Shown here piece after piece: positions 52,242-64,000 of a DNA stretch of 64,000 nt. A model generated the notes under the pieces. The model saw nothing but the letters and a program-made list of their open reading frames with translations. It was not told where the DNA came from and made no database searches. The position numbers and the translations under genes are program-made. Origin of the DNA: Ascaris suum (Eukaryota > Nematoda > Chromadorea > Rhabditida > Ascarididae). The stretch covers positions 21,854,826-21,918,825 of the forward strand of contig CM024187.1 in the NCBI GenBank assembly GCA_013433145.1. The letters run 5' to 3'. Every line of letters begins with the position of its first letter. The first letter of the stretch is position 1.

Positions 52242-55200
52242 ATGGCATTTTCTACAGCAATTTACCGTCTATTGCAGACGATGATAGCTGTAGCTGCGAT
52301 TGCGATCCTATGGACTGTAATATGCAGCTCACAAGCACAAATGATGCGGCAATGTGAGTGCAGCGAAGCCGATGAATGCCTGGAGCGATATTGCAGTTTC
52401 TTGATTCCTTGTATCGATAAGTGTCAGGTGCTGCATTAATTGCGTTTCACAAAGATTTTAATTGGCTGCAAAATCATTCTCTAATGACTTTAAGCTAAAA
52501 CTGAGAAGCCCTTCACGTACGTTGAGTTGATCCTGTTGAATTACCGCATGTCAACATCGCGAAAGAACTGATGAGAAAGATGTATTGCAAAAACTCTATA
52601 TGCTCGAAGTGCAACCTATAATGAAACAGTACTAAATAAAACGACAAGAGTAAAAGAATGCTGAGCTAATGGAATTGAAGACAAGACGACAGTACTATCA
52701 TTTTTTCAGAAGTTTCTAAAATAGAGAGGAAATTACGGAACTTCTCATTCGAATGCACCTATAAAAACAGCAGAGCTTTCAGAGTCGCGTTGCGGCACTG
52801 GGTGCAGACCTTAACGCAATTCGACAATGCTTTATTGAGGCTGAGCCTAGTATTAAAGCGGCAACTACTTGCGTGCAAAAGCGTTTACCGGATGCGTGAG
52901 TACTTTTGTAAATCACTTCCGTCGAGATGAATTTTTTTTAATGAAGGCAACTGCTAATGACGTTGCGCATTATTTATCTTGAAATGCACTGAGCGATTGC
53001 AATATTTCACTAGCTGATTTGAGCACGTTCAATGGCCACACTGCGTGATATTGCAGAAAATGAATAGACGAAAATTCCAAGGGCGGATTTCGTTCCAATT
53101 TTGCGTGATCCAACACTAGACAACAAAAAGAAACCCCAATTAACTGCTGCAACTTCATTCGTACCACAGCCTCCTAGGAATTGCTGTGAGTGCATTTAGC
53201 GAAATAGCCACAAATTGCATCACGAGGGAATTATATCATCTTTATCTGTATTTAGTGGGAGAAGATAGTATCAGCCAATGTGATAAGCATTATGCTAACT
53301 GCTTTCGTTACCACTCAATATTGCAGTTGCACACGCGAAAAAAATAAAATGGTTCCCAAGCATTATGCAGAGGGCCTCAAGATTGCATTAATGACAGAAG
53401 TGAATGCAATGGCACAACGATCAGGTACAATTCCTTTGTATGTTAAGTAATTTTCATGCGAGTGCTTAAAAATTCTGCGGCCTTTTGGTTAATTTTTCTT
53501 CGCTATAAAGTTCGCACTGTTGTAAAAGTCGTTTCAAAACAAGCGGAAAAACAGATCGGAAGAGCTAAAACTAGATACGCTTTTTGTAATCCAGCCAACC
53601 ACAGCACTCTGTCCGGCAAATATTCGGCTCAGAGATGATGAACAACGCCTAAATGGTATTCTACCACCCAATACAGCAGTTGTTGATATATAAGAGCGTT
53701 GCTTTTCATTTGCACCCAAAAGGGTCGTAAAACAGAGTTTGACTTACAACTTTTCTACATCATCAGGCGTTCCCAACTCTTGGAGCCGATTTATTCCGGT
53801 TTACCAGCTTGCCTTCAATTTATTCCGGTCTAATTTATTCACTGCTTCAACTCGCACAGGTCGGAAGTTTAAGTTACCGAACACAGAAGTATGATACATT
53901 TTGATATACGCATACGTGGTTTCATCATAATGCACAAAGCATAGAAGTGTACTTTTCACAGGAGTCACAGAAGAACTGGGCGGCATCTTTAGCGGGACCA
54001 AGAGGCTTGTTGCATGTATGCAGACCTGCATGGACAAGATGAGCGATCGTTGTATGTCCAGCGCGCAGTGAGTTCTTGCTTCTTGAAGAAATCGTTTTTG
54101 CAGCTTTTCTACTTGAGCAAACCTTTTTTTCTTCCATCAGTTAAATATGGATGAAATAAGTTGCAGAATAAGTCGACGTTCGAAGTCAACCAAAGAAAAT
54201 TGTGATTTCCGATTTTGCAGCGTTCTTCGATGCACAAGCTAAATCCGACCGAATCTGTACCAGAAAGGCATCTATATCTCCCTAGTATTTTCAGTGCCTA
54301 GAAAGATTTCAGCGTTTTGCCTGCCTCCAGATCTAGCGAGTCTAATATCTCAGTAAAAATTTGAGTTTGGGGATGAAATAAATAGACTATTCTTATGCCA
54401 CTCTAGCTGGAGCGTAGCAATTTCAGCAAACACTAGCTCGCAATGCTAATGACACCGAATCCCTTGTCCTCACCCTGTCCTCACCGCTTCTCCTTTAACT
54501 CTCTTTCGTACTTGGAAAAAAATTACGCAAACGCAGAAAAGAACGATCTTGTCGATCAAAGACATTTGTCGATATCATTTGTTTAGCTCTGATTTATACA
54601 ATATTCTCTGCAACTTGTCTAGCCTAGGTTTTTTCGCAGATTCGTTTTCTGCGACAGGTAGGCATTAGGACAAGAACTCCAGTCGAGTCCAGAGTCTCTC
54701 TTCAGCAAATTAAAGCACTGAATATAAATGCTGCGAGCCACCTCAGTCAGAAACCGCCTCGCAAAGTTGTGATTTTATAAGTCGGTCTTCACCCACAAAG
54801 CTCGAAGTTTTTGCTCGACGTTGCATTTAAACATTCCAACATCAACGCCTCAACTAGAACCCACCTGAATTGCTGTATAAATTACATGAACCCTTCAAAG
54901 CGCGATTACGGCTCTCTGCATGTTGCAGTAGTATACCACATGCATTAGCGCTGCAAACTTGCAAAACTTGCGTTTGAGCATTGACGCTGTTTTATAAACA
55001 TCGCTGAAATACTGACCGTAGCTGATTTGTAGAAGGAAAGAGCAGTTTTGCGCACGGAGCATTTCTCGTTTCGAAAAACGGCAACCTGTTCCGTGAGATC
55101 GAAGATTAGCGCAATTTCTGGTGTAACTTTGAGTTCAGTGATGTTTCAAAGTCCATATTTTCGAGCTCCTAAAAATCTATAGTGATCAAGGAAAGCCTTC

Positions 55201-57498
55201 ATTGTTCCTCTAATAGTGAGCAAAAGGAATTCTATTCCATCGCAAAAACTGAATAATTTCTATTAGCCGATTCATCTTCATTCGATTTTTTATCTTTCGT
55301 CAATTTTCCTATCGAACTATAAAAGTAAGCGCTGTCCACCTGAAAACGAGTCATAGAAATGCAAAGATTGTTGGTGGAGCACGGAGGAAAACATCCTGAA
55401 CTTTTTCAAAGAACTTCGATAGATGCGATGGAAAATCCAAAAATATGGGTAGAGCATTTGCGATCGGCCCATCCGACTCTCTTTATCTTCTCAATTATGG
55501 CAAAGATTCAACACATGTTTTTATAATTTGAAATTTGAAGTAAGCGGCAATATCTATAAATTAACGTCACATTCCATCCTACTTCCCTTCAAATTTTGGC
55601 TATTTTCAAATGCTTCTAGGATCACAATATTTTTCACGTGGAAATCTGAGTTTTTTGCTAGTGCCGTTACTAATACCTTAAGAAGGGGGCTTGAAGTTTG
55701 AGGAAGAGGGCAGTATTGACTAGCACCAAATGAAAACTATTAAATTCAAACTATCGGTCAAATAGTTGAAGAACTTAGTGAGTTATTTGCAACTTTTAAA
55801 GTTTTTCATGCCAAAAATGTCTCATTGAAACGCTATTCACTCAACTCAAAATTTATATCATGTTTCGAACTATATCGTATTCTCTATGAGCGTTTCTGAA
55901 TATGATTTTACACAGTTTGGCGGAAATGTCCGAGTTTTAATGGCATATGCAAAGAATGGCGCAGCAGATTATGCATGGTTTTTGTTTGCTAAATGAGTGG
56001 AGACAAATGGAGCGATCGTAAAATGAGGGAAAATTATATTCTTTTAGATTTTCCAAACGATAAACATATGAACATGTCCCTTACCATTGCATTTCTCATG
56101 TAATATAGAACTTTTGTGACATAAAAACATATTCATCATATACACTCATGTGGACTTACCGTTAGTCGGCTTAATGATGAGTATTGCAAAAAGATCGGAC
56201 GAGTTATTGGATGCAATACACGAGGTGATCATATAATGGAAAGAGTTTCTCAAGTAATCCAATCAAGTAAATATAAAGAATTTTGAAAGCTTGTTCCAAA
56301 TTGATTTTTGGTTCTTTTTTAAAGATTCACTGTTTATTTGATACTTTTATATTTATGCAAATAATCTCTTCGACTGTAAACGATGGAAATTCTTGGCAAT
56401 AAACAGCAATATCAGCAGCGTTTTACACTATTTCAGGTGAACTTCATCAATTTTCAACGAAAATTTCAGCTGTCAACTGCTGTTGCCACCAGACACTGTT
56501 TTCGTGCAGATGATGAAAGAATGCGCCATAGAACATGGATTCGATACTGCGTCCTTCCGACGAATATGCCAATGTTTCGCATCTGCTGGAATCACGTAAG
56601 ATTTCATTGAATGAAATAAATCCTTCACTTTTTCCAGTAGAAAATGTCAATCATTTACAATATCCTTTTAACAAGTATTGTATGAGCGGATTTAGTAATG
56701 CTAAACAAGTCAAGGCTACATGAACTGCGAATTTAAAGTTGTCAGCAAAAAAGCATTATAACTGGATAGAAAGCGACTGTTGGTATAAGCGAGAATTTCC
56801 TTTCGCAATGCGGATGTGGAACACATTAGTTAGTGTGCACATGTCATTTCTAATATCTACTTGCTGATATGTAAAATAAACTACGAAAAAACTGCTGATT
56901 TTCATTTGAAGAATGAAATAGTTTCAGCTGTTTCAGCGAACTAACAAATCTCATTATAGTCGTAAAATTCCCATCCCTTGGCTCCTGATTCTATAAAATT
57001 TTCGAAGCTTTCTGACAAGTTGGATTTTAAAGGGATGGAGAGAGAGAAAGATAACAGAAGAGACTAAATGAGATGCTCATTATGTACTAGTTGCAAGTGT
57101 TAGGATCAGCGTAGGCTTTCGTTCGTTCATTTAATGGCGTAAATTATTCAAACGATAAACATTTTCCAAAAACCAGCAGATGCAGCTAGGGAAGCAAACT
57201 TTTCATTGAGCCACTTGTGCAAACCGGTCAGCTGTACACTGCAGCGTGCAGTACTTTTTGTTCTTTCTATTATTTCTAAACATTTGCGCAATTAGGCTGA
57301 TATATAGGCCGAATTAATTAAAGCTCAATAAATGAACTATTTTCTAGCATGCTATTTCATTTGTCATTCTACGAAAAAAGTGACTTTTTACTTCGAATTC
57401 AATAGAATTCGCACGTTTAGAACTCGACTAAAACTTAAGTGATGTTCACCTATTTCAGGCAACTAAAGAACGTTTGTTCCCGAATTGTAATCTCTTAG
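52242..57498 (+). CDS. secreted CPG4-domain (chondroitin proteoglycan 4-like) protein (complete, 6 exons, 222 aa)
   Basis: Exons 52242-52427, 52783-52895, 53327-53424, 53962-54067, 56470-56595 and 57459-57498 join in phase; the fourth intron is 2.4 kb. Residues 1-33 are a signal peptide (hydrophobic AVAAIAILWTVI). The mature part has 17 Cys at 38, 40, 46, 51, 57, 61, 78, 92, 101, 151, 155, 163, 169, 186, 201, 203 and 216. It shows the order of motifs I recall from the nematode CPG4 family: CECSEADEC..CIDKC, then LGADLNAIRQC, KMVPKHYAEGLKIA, RLVACMQTC, LLPPDTVFVQMMKECAI, and RICQCFASAGITQLKNVC near the end. C. elegans CPG-4 is an eggshell or extracellular chondroitin proteoglycan; the function of most family members, including this one, is unknown. 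It converges on the IFT57 gene. Confidence 0.85.
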
Positions 57499-58403
57499 TA
57501 AGACCAAATTCTGTCGACTCATTTGAAGAGCTGATTGTCGCAGCGACGCACAATTCCAACAAACGTAGATGAACAACAATCGCCTCACGATGGAACAGTT
57601 GATTATAGTCATAGCATTGTGTTTTATACAAAAGTGTAGTTATGATTAAAAATATAACTCATTATTTTCACAAATCATGAAACGAGGAAACGCCAACAGT
57701 GATAATTTATTTTTTTTAAGTTTATCAACGGTTTTCATGGAGAAACTTGTCAGTGGTGAATGATAAACCTAAAGATAAGCGTCAGCAAATATCAAATTGC
57801 AAAAACAAATATGTCTCCATGATACATTCCGTTCAAAATATTACTTTCATTGGGAACATTATGTGCGATGTGTAAAATTTGATTATCGATTCTATCTGAA
57901 ATTGTCGTCTAAAAATTTGACGACGATTGCGCCTTAAAAAGCAACATATCATTCGCCAAACACTGACAGTAACGCTAAAATTACTACTGGTTTATTACAT
58001 CGTAAATGGAAGTACAGTGTAATCCATTTGTGGAGACAAGAAAGTGCAGCGTTGATAGCGTTAAATAATGTGAAAGCGTTGCGAACATGTGACCACATTT
58101 GGTGGCATTTCAATTCACTGCGCATTTAGTATCCCTCCTGGTTTTTCTTGTAGAGAATTAAATGAATAAACACTTATTTCAATAGCAGAATCATTTAAAC
58201 TCGTTCTAGTGAGCGATTAGTCCATCTCTTTCAGCGAGCCGATAATTTATGAATGCAATCGTTGTTCAAATATGCATCACTTTCGATCTCATCAGCATTA
58301 TATCACTAGATATGTGTGACAAACGTATATCTTCATATTCGAGTAAGCAGGAAATTCAATGAGCTGTTGAAATGACCTGTAAATCGCGGAACGGAAGACG
58401 TTT
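57499..58403. other. intergenic gap between convergent CPG4-like and IFT57 genes
   Basis: 905 bp separate the two stop codons, so this is the 3'UTR space of both genes. No further reading frame of note. A variant poly(A) hexamer for the plus-strand gene lies at 57645-57650. Confidence 0.7.
57645..57650 (+). terminator. candidate poly(A) signal (ATTAAA) of the CPG4-like gene
   Basis: ATTAAA 147 nt after the stop codon at 57498. It is the common one-base variant of the canonical hexamer. Confidence 0.35.
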
Positions 58404-61400
58404 TTAAAATTGCGCATACGCATCAGTCGAATATGCAATGCGATCCTTTAACTGACTCTGCAGAAGTGACTGCTCGATGACTCCAATTTGTACATCCATT
58501 GTCGTTATGTCGGACTCAAGTTTCACCAAGGCCTGCTTAATTCGCACCATTGGGGCTGAAAACTTTTGTGTTTATTTTATGGGCATGTGGTTAAACGCTA
58601 TTTCATATGGTTCTGCATCATATTTTTTTGCAAGTCTTTGACAGGAAATGACGCTGAGTGGGTTAAGTTTAAGTGAAGGAGGTAGTGAGGTTTCATTATC
58701 ATTTTCATTAAATTAGTATCCCTGTGTCGCATTCACATTCGGGTCCATGTCTTTCATAAAACTTTTGACATTTTCGAAGGACCACGAACAATTTTTGCGG
58801 ATGACCGAACAAAATTTATTGGTGGGCCAACACGCTTATCTGGTGAAATATTTATAAAACAATTCTGAGTTCGCAGAAGTAAGAACCCACATCGCTATCA
58901 TGGTGAGTTATTTGACCGCATCAAGAATGCAAATAAAGTAATCCAGTTCAGTAGCCATTAACTGCGGCAACCAAGTGAAATTTTGGTATTTAACCGATCG
59001 AAAGCGTTGGCTTTCAACCGGAAGTCGGTTCAGGGTTAATATATTTCAAAAAAGTCCACCAGTTCTTCGGTAAAATTCGATAAAAACAGAACTTCGGTCG
59101 TAAGAAAAATCCGACCAAATGCTATTTGTCAGCTGGTAAAAATAGACAGAAATTCTGGTTTCTAACTGAAGTTCCCTAAACGACATTTATCACAAAAAAA
59201 AGCACGGAATCATGCTTGGTCAGTACAGTAATACTTCATGTAACAGCAAATGGACAGCCAGTTCAGAACAGTTGACGTGGAAACGATCGACTGACGACAT
59301 TGAGACCATACCGCAGAGAGGATTGACGCACCCGCAGTAGAATGGGAGATAAGGAGCTTTCTTAGAAAAGCAGACTTAAACGGAAAATTTGGAGACCAAA
59401 GCCAAGAGGAAGTACAGAAAGAAGAAATAAGGGTTAATTTAGTTCAGTGGTTTGTTTGCGTGATACCTCTTTTCTCACTAATCAACCCGACACATGCACA
59501 GAAGCAGACCAAAGAAGCAGCTAAACAATACAACACATTAAAGAGCCGAAAATGCGGCCTTGCTCTAAAAGCATACTACTTAGATATGGAAAAGTGCGGA
59601 AATAAAGGAAAATGTCTTGAGAACAAAAACTAGGAAGCTCGGCCTCAAAATGAGCGTAAAGAATATTTCTGCATTCGCCTAAAGTTATGTTTCTTCACTC
59701 TCTAAAATATTCGAGTGATTAGGTACCTCATTAGGAATGAGAAAAAAAAACGCTAATTAACAGCTTCATTATTCGAAAATTTGAACGTTTCTGCCCGTAA
59801 CGAACGAAAACAATTTAAAGATGCTTCAAAATTTATCACTAACTGTCTCAGAGTTATTCGCAGTTAGTAAACAGTGACATTGTCGAATATCACAAGTGGA
59901 TTGCATTGCCAAAACAGCATCAAAAGAACAAAAGCTCTTCAATTTCGCCAACAAATACTGACAGATTCTATCGAAGGGATATTTTTGAAGTGTTTTTATT
60001 TGTGTATTCTTCCAAAAGGTTTCAGTAAGCACATACGCAAAACAAGTGATTCAAAAACATCTAATAATACCTCAGTTATGCGTAAAAGTAGATCAAAATG
60101 GAATCCGGAAGTATTAAGTTTTCATTAATTACAACTTTCTTCTTGACTATGCGCTGAAAATTGAAAGATCTCGACATAAATCAACCCTCACAACGATCAT
60201 AATGCATAGAAATGAACCACAGAATAGCTCACCGCCATCACTGTTCCTTTGGCCTTGCTCATCGATTTGCTCTTTGATCTGTTCAATTTCATCGCTAACC
60301 CTCTGGAGCGTTTGCGTTCGTTCCATAATACCACCACTTGCTTCTCTGAAATGATAGTTCTAACGAAAGAAACAATTAAAAATAACGGCAAGTACCTTTA
60401 GCGCCTATATAGTCACTACGAGGAACGAGGCCATCCAACCAACTTTTTCAACTTGCTGTCCGCATACCTGTACACTTTATAGAAACGGTTTGGCCGAGAT
60501 ACTGAAGCTTTCACGAGACAACTCACTGATAAATCATTTCTGTCATGAGAAAAGATGAGTTTTCAGCTTTTGTTTTTTGGAGGGAAAATAGGAGTTCCAA
60601 CGGATCGGGTAGGAGTCATAGATTCAGAAAAACAGCTCCGCGATAAATAGTTTGGAAAGTTTTTAGAGGAGCGACGAGAAATTTAACCTCTATATCTAAA
60701 TTCATCTAGCGGACAATACTCTAAGTTTTTTTCCGGCTTAGTAAAATGTAGCAGCTCGCTTTAATTTCAGATTTTGAAAAAAAATAATTTATTCTCTCCA
60801 GGAACAATAATCAAAACGTTCAAAGAGATTTACGAAATGAAGGCTATCCATTGCTCGCATGATAGCAATACGTGGTGAGTTTTCGTAAGTTGCAATAATC
60901 GAATGCAAAGCAGCTGATAACTGACTTCGCAATAAATTTTTGGAGAACATGAAGAGCATCACTGATGCTCAACTTGGGTTTCGATAACGCTCACCACCGG
61001 TTTCGTAATCCTCACCCCGAGTTTCGATAACGCTCAGCTTGCGTTTCGCTCCCATCCGCATGGATTTTAAACTATCCTAACACAACTCTCTCAACTCTAG
61101 ACAAGAGATTTTCCACAAAAAAACAAAAAAAAACAAAAAAAAAAACGCTGTACCCTTCACGTTCGTTGCGTTTATATGACAAAAAGCACTTTTAAAATTG
61201 AATCGTTCTTAAGAACTAAAGCACAAAAGCCAACTTACTTGTATTTTTCCTTCGATTCGGCCATTTTGTCCCGCACCGAACGAAGTTGATTCAATAGTCC
61301 TTCCAGCTGACTATTCAAATGCTTCTCACTTAAAAGTTCTTGTTAATCGAATAGGCAGCCATGAGTTTTTATGCGCTTATTCGCAAATTTATGCAAAAAG

Positions 61401-63952
61401 CACGAAATAACTGCGTCATGCTCTCGCATATCCTAACATTATACACGTACGCCTTCTCCATGCATCCGATAATTTCACTTCACAGATAAGATCTATGAAC
61501 TCTAATAGAACATCGAACTTGAGTTCGTTTTTTTTTTTGTTTCTGTAGCCGAGGTCTACCAGCGAAGTACTGGCTGCATATTTGCAAATATGTGAACTTC
61601 TTACGAATGCGCGCTAAACTTTGCAGGCGATTTGCTTGAACTGCAAAAATTGCAAGTCATACGAGCCTCTCTACCATGTTTTTCCATTTTTCCTATTCAA
61701 ATGAAAGCTTGCTAATGAGATATACAAGACCTGATCGAGAAATACTTCTAGCATTTTACAGGATAGGACTCTTGCTAACGAAAACAAGCTCACATACTTA
61801 GAAAGTATGGAGCGCTACGAAGGATGTCAACAGAGAGAGCTGGTCGTCTCTCACTCCTCCTCCCTCATCATCTGATCATCAGAAGAGAAACTAGGAGATG
61901 CAAAAGAGGATCGCGAATTGGTAGAGACCGAAGATAACGCGTCTAAGTTAATAAAACAAACTGCTGCACCAAGTGACATAACGCTGCCTGTCTTGTAGCC
62001 TGAAGCACATGAAATTTTACAAGGCCTTGACCGTATTCGCAACTCAGCATCTGTCATCGCCAAGCGATTTCAAGGGTAAAAGGAAACAATAGGAAGACAG
62101 TGAAAGCGAAATTCGCTCCGGCGATAACGAAGAAGAGGAAGGTAACAACGAATTGCGCTTACCCTCATAAACGCTTATTACTATGCTGTCCTATTGACGT
62201 GGACTGTGCCTGTATCGTTGCAACTCTTCACCTCCAACCACTTCCAAATTATTGAATATAAGCAAAAAGCAGTAAAAACATGGAAATCCACTCAATGAAG
62301 TATTTTTTGTTAAAGGGAATTCCCTTGACTCTAGACTGAGTTCTTCATTTTTGGAGTGGACCACCGATGTCATGTGATGAGATTAGGTGCATCTCTCTTC
62401 ATTTTAAGAGGTATTAGAAGCGCTTTAAATCACATCTCTCAAAGAAAGCACAAAAGTGGACGAAATTTTTAGATTCTTTGCACACCCACCGTATGGCAAT
62501 GCGTTCAAGATTTTTTTCCAACTCTTTCGACATGCTGTCCAACGGCGGCCAAGTCGTATTCATCAAATCTCCTATGGAGCTACGATAGGTCTGCATTTGC
62601 TCGAGATGCATCCTCCAATCCTGAAATAACTGCTTTGTACCATCAAGCATCAGCAAAGTGGTGCTTTTTCAGCCGAGTTTTCAGTGTGTATCAGAAGCAT
62701 TGATCATGGTAGGTGCAAACATTGCAAAGTTTTTGCTAAAAACTGCGACTGCAACTTAACGATGATAAATTTGACAGAGTGCTCTCCTATAAGATTAACT
62801 TTTTCCATTGAAATAGAAAATAATACTGACTCTTGGGAAGCAAGCTGCTGTGCAATACTCTCAAGTACGTTTCATAATTACTTTGAAGGATGAAAGCGAT
62901 GATCGACAATAAAATTCACAAGTTTCTTCTTCGGCATTAAGCTCTTACTTTAGATGTCGAAATTCATTGCGCGGAAGCCTATGTATTCTAAAAAGTGATA
63001 CAACAGGTTTTCTTTTAAACCGGAATAGAGTTGTATGTATCCATCGTTAAGTAAGTAAATAATGCTGAACTCAACTCATGAACGAGTTTCTGTTTCATAG
63101 AAGTCTAGCGAACAATTAAAATTTAACAGCCGAGAATTCACGCAACGATTTGAATCTAAATTCAGGAACACACTTTAAAATTCAGGAACCGAAAAAATGG
63201 CGTGTAAAAAGTGCGCTGATTGAAATTCCCAAGTTAGCGGTAAGTATTGCTGCAGGAATCCTCAGGCAGTCGGCTTCTGAAAAACTCCGTCGCTTACTAT
63301 ACAGTACACCGAGTTTGTTAATAGTAATGCGCGCACACACACCCATACACATGCATGTACTCCTAACAGTTAACATATCACGTGCACGACAATCAAGCGG
63401 AGCTTTTATATCATGCATGAAAATCGAAAAAAAAAATCATATAAGCTACAATATTGTATCTCCCGCCGTAGCCGAAATGGAACGCCGGCAACAACGGGAC
63501 GTTGAACAACAATAAAGTGAGTTTGAGAATAAAGAACAACGAGCTAGCCACCAAAGAGGACGAAATCAAATGAGCAGCGCACTGTATCTCTCATGAAATA
63601 ATACCACAAACATATCACCTTCGCATCTTGACGTATAGTAATTTTAAGCTGAGGTGTCATGCGCTCCACTTCAAGTTTCCAAGAATTCGCATCCGTTTCG
63701 CTATGAAGAATACTTTCGAGTGGCTGTTCCTGCAATAAATTCATATCACGTAGTAACAACTGAAGCATACGTAGTAACTCAGTACGCAACAGTAATTGCC
63801 CCTCTTAAAAGAATAAGACCGCAGGAAATAAGTAGAAAGATGCGTACATTTTGTTCGGTTTTGTCGAGTCCTGGAATAGGTGCAGATTGCAGATCCATTA
63901 AAATACCATTATCGTCATCCTCAGCGATAGCTATGTCCTCTTCCTCATTGAA
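58404..63952 (-). CDS. che-13: IFT57 / CHE-13 intraflagellar transport protein, C-terminal part (gene continues off the right edge)
   Basis: IFT57 is a subunit of the IFT-B complex that carries cargo along cilia; in nematodes it is needed in ciliated sensory neurons. Six exons in phase are visible: 63848-63952, 63619-63729, 62490-62620, 61239-61328, 60233-60345 and 58404-58555, the last 233 residues (human is about 429). The recalled family text is easy to follow: an acidic linker (EDDDNG), then WKLEVERMTPQLKITIRQD, DWRMHLEQMQTYRSSI, REKHLNSQLEGLL, EASGGIMERTQTLQRVSDEI, and a final coiled coil (RIKQALVKLESDITTMD, IGVIEQSLLQ). From about the third of these exons it is nearly all heptad-like helix. 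The globular N-terminal domain lies outside the window. The acceptor at 61329 is the unusual TTTTAAG. Confidence 0.93.
60977..61060. repeat. degenerate 21-22-nt tandem repeat, four copies, in an IFT57 intron
   Basis: Copies start at 60977, 60999, 61020 and 61042 with NGTTTCG; the first and third continue ATAACGCTCA. The array lies in intron 60346-61238. Confidence 0.75.
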
Positions 63953-64000
63953 CTGAAACCTTCAATATACAGCTGCAATGAATCTGAAGGAAATCCCTTC

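Noticed and set aside
52690..52782. Earlier acceptor (TTTTTTCAG near 52710) for the second CPG4-like exon
   Set aside because: Phase does not match the first exon, and the family motif SRVAALGADLNAIRQC begins exactly at the later acceptor ending at 52782.
63150..63515. 121-codon plus-strand frame in an IFT57 intron region
   Set aside because: No motif or splice context; lies opposite a conserved gene and between its exons.

Overview
The window is nuclear DNA from a nematode. It is AT-rich and has no prokaryote-style gene packing. Its genes have small exons (30-390 nt) joined across introns of about 0.1-2.4 kb by GT..AG sites, most with a TTTCAG-like acceptor. Two of the six gene models have nematode-type products: a CPG4-domain secreted protein, and a Shisa-like small membrane protein whose nematode assignment is from memory. 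The long introns suggest a strongylid (hookworm-like) clade V species rather than Caenorhabditis. That is an inference, and the species cannot be named from the sequence.

Six genes could be assembled exon by exon, with reading phase preserved at every junction. From left to right: (1) 21-3083, minus, the 5' part of UPF1/SMG-2, the nonsense-mediated-decay helicase, which runs off the left edge. (2) 7425-15456, minus, a complete DEK chromatin protein (nine exons, 451 aa). (3) 30170-32741, minus, a complete MESH1/HDDC3 (four exons, 226 aa). (4) 36264-38570, minus, a complete Shisa-like type I membrane protein (four exons, 131 aa). (5) 52242-57498, plus, a complete CPG4-domain secreted protein (six exons, 222 aa). 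(6) 58404-63952, minus, the 3' part of IFT57/CHE-13, which runs off the right edge. Genes 5 and 6 converge with 905 bp between their stop codons. All the others point the same way but are kilobases apart, so nothing looks like an operon.

The gene-poor stretches (3.1-7.4, 15.5-30.2, 32.7-36.3 and 38.6-52.2 kb) hold one decayed LINE reverse-transcriptase fragment (26334-26717), long homopolymeric and G-quadruplex-like G/C tracts, a 103-bp (AT)n microsatellite, short degenerate tandem repeats and several weak coding candidates. No tRNA, rRNA, spliced-leader RNA, CRISPR array or intact mobile element was recognised.

The genes do not form one pathway. They cover mRNA surveillance (UPF1), chromatin (DEK), nucleotide or NADPH metabolism (MESH1), ciliary transport (IFT57) and two secretory-pathway products. 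From memory, the C. elegans counterparts of UPF1, MESH1 and IFT57 all lie on chromosome I, so the window may come from the matching ancestral linkage group. Nothing here is a clearly new system. The least described items are the two nematode-type secretory proteins, a possible small secreted peptide at 29361-29534, and a UPF1 zinc module whose Cys/His pattern resembles yeast more than human.
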